Shown: in pieces, positions 42,836 through 53,008 of the stretch
Layout of the letters: each line of letters begins with the position of its first letter
Numbering within the stretch: the first letter of the stretch is position 1
Assembly: GCA_028274465.1 (NCBI GenBank)
Contig: CM051455.1
Coordinates: 94,558,365 to 94,622,364, forward strand
DNA from: Plantago ovata
Lineage: Eukaryota; Streptophyta; Magnoliopsida; Lamiales; Plantaginaceae
Direction: 5' to 3'
Length of the DNA: 64,000 bases
Position numbers and translations under genes: made by a program
The notes under the pieces: generated by a model
The model's database searches: none
Told to the model about the DNA's origin: nothing
Seen by the model: the letters and a program-made list of their open reading frames with translations, nothing else

Positions 42836-45328
42836 TTCTTCTGTGTCTCCATCACAGGGGCTCTAATTTGGGATCTCGCTGTCTTCAAATGTTATTCTGT
42901 TTCCAGCTGAAGCTTTCACACATGGATCCCCATATGCATCAGCCAATTCTCTCAAGTATCCAGCTGTTTTTTCTCTTGCCTTCCTTGTATCTCCCCCTGC
43001 CGGTCCTCCTGATATGGTTATGACTCCAAATCTTGGCAAGTTGTCATCATCTTCCTCTTCATCCTTTTGTCTACCATTGTTCCTCCGATGATGATCTCGT
43101 TCTCTGCTCTTCCTTTTCTCCTCATATCTCCCTCCTCTTTCTTCTTCCTTTCTTTCTTTTCTCTGTCGATCTCTTCGGCCATGTCTTGATTGTTCCTCTT
43201 TGGCCTCGAACTTTCTTAGATAGCCATCTCTGACCAACCCCTCTATCTCAGTTTTTTGCCACATACAATCTTCAGTGTCATGACCTTTTCCTCTATGGAA
43301 CTTACAATAAAATCTGGAACTTTCAGACCTTTCTGACGGTTGTATGGGCTTTGGCCATTTGATATTCAACTTTTGCTCAACTATCGATGCCAAGATGTCG
43401 GATCTTGGTCGATTTAAAGCTGTGTAATATGTATATATTCTTGGAGGAGTTCTCTCTCTTGGGAAATGGTTTCTCCCATCCTTTCCCCCTCTTTGATCTT
43501 GCTTTCTAACTTTTGGAACATTGTTTTGCTTTACCGGTTCCTTATCTTTTTTGTATCCGGCTCTGATTTGTGCATTTTCTCTAAAATCCTCAGAGTTCTT
43601 GAAGTTTGAGCACAACTCGTCAAAATCTTCATCTGTCTCAAGATTTTGTCCATTTGTGGCTATCACATCTTACAATCTTTGGTTAGTTGTGTTCTCATAC
43701 AAGTATATTGCTCTTTGTTTGACGCTATGCTGTTCAACCTCCATAGCTATCTCATTGAATCTCACGAGAAAGTGAAGTACATTCTCTTGGGGATCTTGAA
43801 TGATCTTCTTGAGATCAGTGGCCGGCTTCTTGATTTTCCTCATCCTCTCGAACTTGTGAACAAACTCACTTTTTAGTTGTTCATAGCTCTTGATTGATCC
43901 ATGTGCCAACCTTCCCCACCATTCCATTGCATCATGAAAGAGAGTAGTTGGGAATGTTAAGGCGCACATATTCTCATTATGCCCATAAGCTTCCATCCTA
44001 CTTTCGAACCTGCTTATGAAACCATAGGTACAAGACTTTCCGTAATACTTCTCTAACGACCGTATAGTAGTGTCAGATTTCTTTTGCTCCTTTCTAATCT
44101 CCAAACTCAAAGGGTTCCTGATTTGGACTCCCTCCTTCTCTTTTGTTGAGATTTGCTTACTCAAGTCGTTCATCTTTTTAAGGAGCTCCCTTTGTTCTTT
44201 TGCTATTTCTTCTGGTGTCAATTGTTTTTCCTCCTCTTGCCTTGATTGACCACCTCTTGCTTGGGTATCCCTTCCTTGTTCCTGCGACCGATGTATAGTA
44301 GTAACTATTGCATCCTGAGATGGGACTTGTCGAGTCGTGCTTATTCCTGATGTTGGAATTGCTCTTGTCCCTTCCGCGTGAACCTCTGGCCTCCTTTGTA
44401 ACACTTGTCTTAAGTCCTCTGACCTTGTGGTACATAGTGTCTAGCCTTGAGTAGTCCTTGTCTCCCATGGAAAGGTGAGTCTATCTTGAATTGGTCTACT
44501 TGAGGTCCCATTAAATTCCAAATTCAACGGGCGTGTTGGAACGGATGGATTAACATGTCGGATGTTATCCTGAGAATTCACGAGGTCGTTGTTGGTTAGA
44601 TCAACCACACTTCTCATGGGTTGTGTTGCCAATCGCAAAGTAACATGTCGGATGTTTTCTCTTGCTGTGGCTACCTGAGTATGTGGCGGTCCTAACAAGC
44701 TTGTTGCTATCTCCGTCGTACCTCCTAACTCAAATTGAAACAGGTCGTGAAGACGACTTAGTTGCTCATTTGACAATCCAAAAAGTGCGCGATTGTCTAA
44801 CACATGGCCATTTGGTAATACAAAATTTCTCTCTTGAGCTTGTGTGTCTTGTATTGGGACAGCTGTCGTAACTAATCCCTCTGTTGAGCCTGGATAGAAT
44901 GGGGGTGCTTGTGGGTTTAATGGTTGTGATCCTAGAAATATTGTTTCATTAGGTAAACTTGCTCCCACGAGTCTCGCATCCCTCACCAAATTCTCTTGCA
45001 CAAGATTTCTCCTAGCCTCTTCGAGTTGACGTAACTCTTCTTTGGTTACTCTCCTTCGGTGTTCCAAATTATTCAGTTCTGCTCTTTGTACAACCAATCT
45101 TCTCTCCCTTTCTTGTTCATTGACTACCGAGTTGGTTGCCGAGTAACTTGCGGTATCTCCATCTTGGTGTGAATTTCCTCTCCCTACATTTACATTTCTA
45201 TTGACTCCACCGTTTCCTCTACCTCCTCCTCTTGACCTACCTCTGCCTCTTCCAGGTGGTCTTCCTCTTCCTCTTACGAAAAAATTATTAGAACTTCTGT
45301 TTCTAGTTGAATAATTATGTCCCACCAT
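42836..45328 (-). pseudogene. Gypsy A gag with three in-frame stops
   Basis: The start MVGHNYSTRNRSSNN at 45328 lies 40 bp after the primer site and opens into an Arg/Gly-rich N-terminus (RGRGRPPGRGRGRSRGGGRG). A coiled coil follows (LEHRRRVTKEELRQLEEARR). The gag core (AMEWWGRLAHGSIKSYEQL, NVLHFLVRFNEIAMEVEQ) fits the Retrotrans_gag family. After it come a Cys/His segment (FYCKFHRGKGHDTEDC) and an Arg-rich basic tail. One frame runs the whole way, interrupted by a TAG near 44441, TAA near 43667 and TAG near 42860. The upstream stop falls between the N-terminal extension and the core. Confidence 0.88.
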
Positions 45329-45367
45329 CTCTTCTCAGTGGAGTCCTGGAAACCCTTTAGTAGCGGT

Positions 45368-45384
45368 TCCCACAGACGGCGCCA
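45368..45384 (-). promoter_or_regulatory. Gypsy A primer-binding site
   Basis: Minus-strand TGGCGCCGTCTGTGGGA, three bases from the LTR. The identical site is next to the D LTR (60015-60031). This is a primer string often seen in plant Tat-type gypsy elements. Confidence 0.88.
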
Positions 45385-45387
45385 AAA

Positions 45388-46249
45388 TGTAGAAGTAAAA
45401 TTCTAGTACAACGTAAGACGCTCTAGATGAAATAAAGTTTGTTACAATGCACTACGAATTATAATGCTCTCTAAGTCACCATATTCTTAAGTACAATTCA
45501 TGAATCAACCTTCTCCAAGTGCGCACCACAATCTTCGGATTCTCTCTGTGTCAAATTGAGTACCTGAGATTGAAATGCACGTGTGGATGTGTGATTAACT
45601 CCGGCTTGCCTAAGTCAAACCGGTAAGAGACTTTACTTGAAGGAGGTTGTTAATTCTCCTTGTCTTAGTGTAATAAATGTACGTATTTAATACTAGTTAC
45701 CTTTACACTGGAACTGGAGCCTTTATATAGTTGTTGGCTAACCCTAGGTCGCACCAATCTCTTGCTTCCATGCATCTGTCGCCTTCTCCTTCCTCCACAT
45801 GTATTGAGTAGGCCCAACGTTGACCTTCATGGGCTTGGCCCAGGCCCATTTAGCTGTATCTTCTAGTGTCACCTAGAAGCTTCTACGCTTCTCCATGCCT
45901 TTCTCTCTTCATGTTCTTAGTGCGAATCTCGTCCTGATTCAACTATATAGCAAAATAGACCAAGTATTTAAGGTTCGTACGAAACAAGCCTCGTACTGCC
46001 TAACCTGTTAAGGACTTGTGTGATGACCTTCTATACTTATGTCAGTAGTTCCGGACCTCAAAATCTACGCATCTCTCCAGTGGCTTATTTTAACAAACTG
46101 GGCACATTTGTAAAAATGCCTCCGAGGTTCGCATAATTCAAGGTTCGGAACCTTGTGAGCTGCGGACGGGCCTTAACGCTTGTAATTAGAAAGCTTCATA
46201 GTTCGTAGAGAGACGCACCGTACAAACTAGACATATTTTCATATCAACA
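45388..46249 (-). repeat. Gypsy A 5' LTR (862 bp)
   Basis: On the minus strand it runs TGTTGATATG...TTACTTCTACA. The end is fixed by the primer site and the start by TG followed upstream by ATTAT (46250-46254), the likely target copy. A TATA box is at 45723-45730 (CTATATAA on the minus strand). A hairpin CCGGTTTG/CAAGCCGG lies at 45601-45623. The second LTR is outside the window, so the right border is an inference. Confidence 0.8.
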
Positions 46250-46281
<32 letters not shown>

Positions 46282-46638
46282 AAAGTGGAATTCAATAAAT
46301 AGAAAATAACAAATGTTTACACAAAATTAGTGGACGGTCGAGAAATAAGCTGTGATCCCACCCCTTAATAATAGCAAAATTAATTGTAAAGAAAATAAAA
46401 AGAGCATGCCCGAGTATTGGTAATAGTACTAGTACTAGTTATCTACGATGCCGTAACGACTTTTGAACCGTAGTTCCATAGTTTGATACCATTAAGTAAG
46501 AGGCAAATATATATAGAGTCCTAAAAATAATAGACTAGAGAATATTAGCCGTATAAAAATCTTATACCCGAATATGAGCCTCGGCCTTAAAAGCACAATA
46601 GATAGCTAATCTAGGGGTATGTTTGCAAACATGGTATA
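46250..46638. other. Flanking DNA between nests, with ATT microsatellite
   Basis: ATT/TTA triplets run from 46250 to about 46279, then AT-rich DNA without an ORF. With 60616-61086 it would form a continuous pre-insertion site for element D. Confidence 0.7.
46634..46638. other. Target-site duplication of element D, left copy (GTATA)
   Basis: It is repeated exactly at 60611-60615 after the other LTR. Confidence 0.9.
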
Positions 46639-47211
46639 TGTTGATGTGTAAATTATCACTTCTTTCTAATTCGTGGTAAGTCTTACTTCCAAGTGCGTCC
46701 TTCCAAGCTAAGTCTTCCAATCAAGGTTCTTCCATGTGAGTTACTAGGACCTGAAATAGAGCTTGAAGGGGGGGGGGGGGGTTAGGACTCCATGCCCGGT
46801 TTGTCGAGGATCCAACCGGAGGGAGACTTTACGTGTAGGGAGTTGTAGGCTTCCCTAGTAAATATATTGAGATGGAGAGTTGGAGAAAGAATGTTGATTA
46901 CCTTGAAATGATGGAGTGTAGAGGCTATTTATAACCTTCATATCAAGTAGTCTTCTTCAAGATTGTGCCAAGTGGACGGCTAAGATGGAGCCACATGGGT
47001 GTGAGAGGCTCATTAGCATTCAATGGGCTTGGCCCAATATGCAAGGCTTTCTCCATTTGGGCTTGCTCTATTTACCTTAGTGCATCACTTGGGAAAGTCC
47101 ATAATGCTAGGAGACGGTCCATAACACTTGGTAGGCCCTAAATATTAATAAAGCGCCATTTGGAACGTCCAAATCCGTAGTTTAAGGATTGGACATATTA
47201 TTACATTAACA
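46639..47211 (-). repeat. Element D 3' LTR (573 bp)
   Basis: In plus orientation TGTTGATGTG...TTACATTAACA. It contains TATAAATA on the minus strand (46926-46933), a G-run of about 15 (C-run on the element strand) at about 46769 and a CCGG hairpin at 46796-46819. Confidence 0.93.
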
Positions 47212-48294
47212 TATGCGCCCCCTAGTTTCCAAGTATCTTGGCACGAGATAGTTGTGGAACTATAAGTATAGTCCGGCTTTCTTTAGATGTGACGGACTCT
47301 TTTTTTTCGAAAAAAATCCCGCTTTTTATGCCCTTATGTCCTCCTTCAATCCCTCTTCCCCCCTCTCCTTTTTATAGTCCGAGTAACTTAATACTCGGAG
47401 TATAAAAATGAGATATTTGTAAAGAGATTGAATCCGGATTGGGGATTTTCAAAGTCTGGGTATTTTTTCTCCGTACTATAGGGGTCGAACTTTCAAATGT
47501 ATGGTCCGACCCACTCCCAATCAATGACGTATTAATTTTTCTGGTAGGATACTTGTCCTAGTAAAATTTTAGTAGGACGCTTATCCGAGGAGAAATGTCG
47601 GACTTTCCTTCTAGTTAGCCTTTCCCTTTGAAGGGTTAGCTTGTCCGTAATACTGGGTGTCGGACCTCAGTGATAGGTCTTAGGATATTCCCTTAAAGCC
47701 TTTCCCTTTTGAAGGGTTGGCTTGTCCGTAATGCTGGGTGTCGGACCTCAGTGATAGGACTTTGGATGTCCCTTTAAGGATTCCCCTAGTTTTAAAATCC
47801 TCGGTCCGAGAACTTTTGACAAGTCGGTCGGTCTTATGTAATTTCAAGGATGTCGGATCCCGGATAAATATCCTCATTTTGAGGAGCCATGCATACTTTT
47901 GTAGTAAATGATGCATAAAGATGCATGCATGGTCAATGTATGTATGTATGAATGAATGTATGTGAATGCATGATATGATGCTTTGATAGTAAGTCAAAAT
48001 ACTTACTTTTTCATCGGAAATGTAGAGCATTATTTTCGGAACTCCATTTCAAAAGAATGTAGCAAAGTAGACAATTAGATTTCGAAATAAACGAAACCCA
48101 ATTTTTGAGACCATAACAAAGCTTTAAGTCCGCCTTTAAACTTTATTTTCAATTCGAGGGTGTCGGACCTCTCACTCGATATTCTTTATATTTTGGAGAT
48201 AAGAATGTCGGACCCGTTAATCGACCTTGTTTGGAGTCCCAGGGCCATCTCGGCCCATGTTTTTCAATTGGAAAAGGATTTAACCAAAATCCAT
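47212..48294 (-). other. Element D internal DNA, left part
   Basis: The polypurine tract (47212-47230) is followed by non-coding DNA rich in GTCGGACC/GGTCCGAG words. A direct repeat of about 75 bp, CCTTTGAAGGGTTAGCTTG... then CCTTTTGAAGGGTTGGCTTG..., occupies about 47628-47770, each copy with GTCGGACCTCAGTGATAGG. A run of GTATGTATG-like words lies at 47937-47975. No coding domain was seen. Confidence 0.6.
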
Positions 48295-48298
48295 CAGT

Positions 48299-48334
48299 CT
48301 GTTTGGCTTTGAACTGGCTTGTGGTATTTTGTTA
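48299..48334 (+). repeat. Left terminal inverted repeat of the Harbinger-like element
   Basis: 36 bp, perfectly complementary to 55598-55633. The palindromic TTAAATTTAACAAAAGCC follows it. Confidence 0.88.
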
Positions 48335-48995
48335 AATTTAACAAAAGCCGGAATAGTGACGGAATTAAGGATTTGCTAATTTAGTTTTTGATGTTGTAGT
48401 TGGGTTTGAATTAAGGGGTTTGAATGGTAGGGTAGTATGATTTTTATAGGTATAATGATGAGTGTTGTAAGAGAATGTGTAAGAGAATGTTTGTTTGATT
48501 TGTTTAATGATGTGTTGGCATGTATTGGGATTGGTGAGAGATTGTGTGGGGTTGTTTAAATAGTGGGAGGATTATTTATTGTTGAGTTGAATTGGTATAT
48601 TAGAAATAAAAAAAGCTGAATTATATAATCTAAGATAATATAAAAACGTTTTTTTTTTTACAAGAAAAAAAAATTGGAAAAAAAAAACGGAACAAAAGGA
48701 AAAAAAATTAATAATTTTGATATTTGGGGAATATTTTTTGGAAGGAAATAATTATAAGTAAAAGTTAAAAATGAAAAGGATTTACTAAAACAAAGTAATA
48801 CAACAATATTATTACACAGCATAAGCACTTGAATTTAATACAATAACATTTTAATGTCACCGAACTACGTCACTGAAAGCACAAATCAAAGTTTTGAATT
48901 ACATATGAGGCGTTCATGCACCGGAGACTTATTTATAGCACGCATACCATCCGAAAGATGTATATCCATGTCGGATATAAAATACGTGAAACATA

Positions 48996-49613
48996 CTACC
49001 AATCGTCAGAGTTTTCGACCCCACCTGCAGCTTCAGCGTTCACCGCACGCTGCATTAGGTTCGGAGGGCAAGCGCGCCAGTACGCCTCCCACATTGCCCG
49101 ATGGTCCGGATTTATGTAGGGAACTCATACATCTTCCCGAAATCGCTTATTCCTGGCGATGCTTACCATACGACTGTACTTAACACCTGCTTGGTAGTGG
49201 AAAACATTCCAGAATGACTCGTTTTGGTCCGGAGGGATGTAGTAGTATTTCTGCATTTTACAAGTTAGCTTCAAAATAGTCATGTTTAGGACAATCTTGA
49301 TTGACAGGAATTTAAGTTAATTACCTGAAATTCAGCATATATGCTATGCTTCACTGATAGGGGAACCGTACTCCACTGATCACCACCACCCACTGGCCCT
49401 GGAGCCGGAAATTGTATTGCCTTCATTATCATAGACAGCCTTCATGTATACATCGGTGGGTTAAAGCTGAGAGAAAAAATTGTTTCATTTTTAAAAATGT
49501 TAACCCACATAATCATATAAATGAATTAAATCAGAACTGATAAGAACGTACTCAAACTCCTCCGCAATTGACAATTTCGGCAAGTCCTTTTTTGGTTTGC
49601 CTTCCCCGTTCAT
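48996..49613 (-). pseudogene. Third split ORF of the Harbinger-like element, family uncertain
   Basis: Three exons fit well: 49613-49553 (MNGEGKPKKDLPKLSIAEEF), 49466-49325 (AIQFPAPGPVGGGDQWSTV) and 49250-48996 (KYYYIPPDQNESFWNVFHYQ, MWEAYWRACPPNLMQRAVN). Borders are GTACGT...TCTCAG and GTAATT...ATGCAG, and the frame continues across both. Two in-frame TGA codons interrupt it (about 49447 in exon 2 and about 49140 in exon 3); both would be CGA before a C-to-T change. The W-rich C-terminal part loosely recalls the Ptta/En/Spm plant transposase family, but I cannot confirm this. It lies downstream of the transposase on the same strand. Confidence 0.55.
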
Positions 49614-49907
49614 GATTTCTGTAGTTAGTTTAAGTTATATTACAAAGAGATATATAAATTATAGTACTGTGAATTAATGTATGTAAATAAGAATACAGAT
49701 CCATCAAACGTGCAACAACATGTTTAATAACACAAATGTTCTTAAGGTTAAGCAAAATTAAATATTTCACCTCAAACATGATAACGAAATAAGACATCCA
49801 CTGAGAAGACAAACAAGACTGCATAATGAAAAAAACATAACACATCCATACACTTATTACAACAGTTTGCTGCTTAATATTCAAAGTAACATTCTCATTG
49901 CAGCACG

Positions 49908-51741
49908 TCACCAGTTCCTACGTCGCCACATGAGGTTCGCCAGGTCTTTTCTAAACACATCCATCTCGTTACTCATGCCTTGGTTCAACTCTTCCTTAGG
50001 TAAATCATCACAAAATGCCTCCCCTGCATGCCTCTCCCTGTTAACATTCAATTGTGCATCCGTCCGGTCGAAAATGACATCACGCCATTGGTACGCGAAG
50101 CTTCGCCTCAGAATGAAATTGTGGATAACGCAAGAAGCAATTACCAACCTCGCTTGGGTCCTGCGGGAATAACCGTAGTACATTTTGCTGTCCAAAATTG
50201 CCACTCATGCCTTTAGTTGCCCAATTACCCGTTCAATGACATTGCGTAGTCGCACATGTTTTTTGTTGAAGAACTCGTACTTCCCTTCAAGTATGTGACG
50301 CTCCCAAACCGGTAGGTGGTACACTACCTTTCGGTGGGGTGCAAGGAAGCCAGGCTTATTTGCATATCCTGAGTCAACTAGGAAATACTTCCCTGGCACA
50401 GGTGCATTAACAGGGTTTGGGAAGTTCTCGTCCTTGATTATAGCATAATCTAGAACTTCTTGGTCATGGGTCGAACCTTCCCATCCGGATAGGACATATG
50501 TCACAAGTCCGTCGAAGTCACATGCCAGAAGAACGTTCTGGCTTATATTTCCATTTCGATCTCGGTATCTGTCCTTCAAATACGACCGGACACATGCGTT
50601 TACATGTGTGCCATTGATTGCACCTACACAGTCCTGCAACCAAATACCCATCTAGTTACCTAACACGAATTTAATACGGGATTTTTATTATAATTATAGG
50701 TTACTTCCTACACATTGTACAATAAATATTACCTTGAAGAAGCCAGCAAAATCCTTGTCACTTGTTATCTTCACATGGGTATTTTCCCAATCTGGAGGAG
50801 TTATGATTAACGGGGCAACATTACACAGAGCGTCCAACACCTTCGTGAAATGGCGGTGGATGGTCTCTGTCGAGTGTTGAAATCGATTCTCCATATCTCT
50901 TGTTTTACAACCCCTAGCAGTGGCTCTCATGAAAATAGCGAGGGACTCCATTGTAGACACAATTCCAGTATAACCTTGTCTTAGACCTCCTTTCGAGACT
51001 AGAAGCTGATGCAGCTCAACGAACATTTGTTTCTTCATCATCATCTGCCAATAAAAAGTAGTGGAATGGCCATTCAGAAGCTCATGAACCCAAGCTCCGC
51101 CAGATGTCTTGAAATTGTGCCTCGATTCCTTATTCCTTGTGAAAGGCAACGGTGATCGTGGGATTGGTTGGGGCCTATTTCTCAAAAGGTCCCTGACAAC
51201 AGTGTTAACTCGTGTATTAATGAAATCAGCAACGTCCTTTGGAATGTCATCATCAACTTCAAATAAACGGATAAGAACGGGATCTTCCCCGTTCTCAACA
51301 GGCTGTAACTCAGGTACCTCTTCCCCAATCCCTGGATCGGTGGTATACCCCATCTCCATATAATCTCGCACAAGCTCGTCCTCGAATTGCGGTTCTTCTT
51401 CCCATAGCTCAATAAGCGTATTGCTCTAAGTCCAAATCGACTTGGGCTTCATACTGATCCATTGGAACAACATTTGTTTGACCACCCGCATTATAATGTT
51501 CAGCGCCATCCCATCCTTGACCGTAGGTGTTGTCCTGATACGGGTTATAGTACCCTTGCGAGTTGAGACGGCTCGGGCCCGCCCCATTTGACGAAGATGG
51601 ATTTAATCGTCGCGGTTCATTGAACTGATGTAGCCGATATTGGCTATCACGAACCATTAACTCTTTGAAATCATGGGTGACATCTTGACTGTCGTATGAT
51701 TGTTGACTAGCAGAGTAACTGTAGTTCCAGTAAGGATCCAT
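49908..51741 (-). pseudogene. HARBI1-type (PIF/Harbinger) transposase, inactivated
   Basis: The gene starts at 51741 (Tyr/Gln/Asn-rich N-terminus). A one-base frame change near 51420 leads into the main exon, which ends at 50733 with an AAG/GTAATA donor; exon 2 starts at 50633 after TTGCAG. The helix-turn-helix part includes YTGIVSTMESLAIFMRATA and FQHSTETIHRHFTKVLDAL. The nuclease core has CVGAINGTHVNA, KYFLVDSGYANKPGFLAPH and NVIERVIGQLKA, so the second Asp and the Glu are present, but the first catalytic Asp (usual DGTH) is Asn. A TGA at 50205-50207 then cuts the frame, which resumes to 49908. Function is lost on at least three counts. Confidence 0.88.
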
Positions 51742-51939
51742 GCTTTGTAGAAATTGTCACTGTACTTTTTATGGTTGGAAAAATTGTTAGCACAATTATA
51801 TAGGTATGTTGTAATAAATAAGTTGATCATATATAGTAAACCAAGACAAAAATATTTAAACAAATTGCGAAAGGCATCATTTACGATAACAGGCAACCAG
51901 ATAAACACTAAAGGATGCATGAAGTTACAATTTTGAGAT

Positions 51940-53008
51940 TCATTTGCGTTGTAGCGGCGTTCTCATTTTATACCAATGTAGCTTAATCGCATCATTGTAC
52001 CCCAACCACACCTTAGCGATTGCAAAGTTGTATTTGTGACATAACATCGAATTTCCCGCAAAATAACGGGGCAAATCATCCTGCATCATAGGATAGAATC
52101 TCTTAATTTCTTCCCGGACCATGGCCTTTACATTCTTCCTCTCCTCGTAATCTTGTTGGGCACCTATGATTAACTTCTCAATGCCCTTGAAGTTAACTGA
52201 TGAAGCGTTGTTTCCGCTATCCGATGTACCACTGTTTGACCCCTTGTACCGCTTCTTCATTTTCGCCTTGTATGATTTCTTAGCCCCTTCGGCATCTAAC
52301 GAAGCAAGGTAAACATCTTCCTCATCAGCATGTTCATCTTCCCACTCCCTACAGTTGTTCGCTATGAATGGCTGGAAGTGGCCTTCGTTGTCACAGTTTC
52401 CAAACATCTTTGCGAACTCATGAGGACATGGAAACTTAATCCTGTCCCTTGCATCATTTTCATCTGCACCTTGCTCATCCTGTTATAAAATTTTGGGGTT
52501 CATTAAAAGTTAGGTTTAGCTATGTACACATTAAGTATTTTAGTTTTTTACGTTGCATTGCTTACATGGTTTAATTTTCCTTATGCTAATTTTTAATAAT
52601 GGTTATTTTCGTAAAACAAACCTCGTCAGGCAAAGTAGGTGGTGGATGAAGGTGGCCAGTAGTGGGGTCTTTATACCACCCTTGATCCCCGAATTTCTTT
52701 GTAATAAAAATTCGGTATGACTGTTTCAAACGACTCAATTTATTTCGCATTTGCCAAATCTCCACCTCTAAGTTCGTTTTCTTGTTGAAGTGTTGTTGAA
52801 CTTTTTCCCAAGTTTCTTTCTTAATCTGACCTGAATCAATCAAGCCTCGTTCCCACGCAATATACAACGACATGATAAATGCATCTGTGTTTTCTGCATT
52901 CCACACATCTTTGTTTAGACGCTTCCCGCCACCGCGTTTAGATGTTTCCTCCACTTTTAGGGATGACCCCTCGCCCTTAGACTTTTTCTTCCCGAATGCT
53001 CGAAACAT
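51940..53008 (-). CDS. MYB/SANT-like DNA-binding protein of the Harbinger element
   Basis: Exon 1 is 53008-52622 and exon 2 is 52479-51940, with a GAG/GTTTGT donor and ATAACAG/GAT acceptor, in frame (about 308 codons). The N-terminus is basic. Residues about 33-130 fit the plant Myb_DNA-bind_3 pattern: VWNAENTDAFIMSLYIAWER, then KKETWEKVQQHFNKKTN, a YRIFITKKFGDQGWYKDPTT segment and a PDE motif. The rest is acidic, then basic (KKSYKAKMKKRYKGSN), with a C-terminal helix-rich tail. In plant Harbinger elements this protein helps the transposase bind and enter the nucleus. No lesion was seen, unlike the adjacent transposase. Confidence 0.85.

Larger units (their letters stand above)
1759..46249 (-). 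mobile_element. Gypsy element A, Tat/Retand-like, outermost element of nest 1 (3' end missing)
   Basis: The element reads leftwards. In order it has a 5' LTR (45388-46249), primer site (45368-45384), gag (45328 to about 42860), protease-RT-RNase H (about 42835-40538), a break for element B (8109-40532), dual RNase H and integrase (8108-6371), a 111-bp tandem array, and a gene on the opposite strand (1759-5064). The 3' LTR is beyond the CACTA insertion. An antisense ORF between pol and 3' LTR plus tandem repeats in the 3' UTR is a known layout in Tat-lineage gypsy elements. Many stops and frameshifts show an old, inactive copy. Confidence 0.88.
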
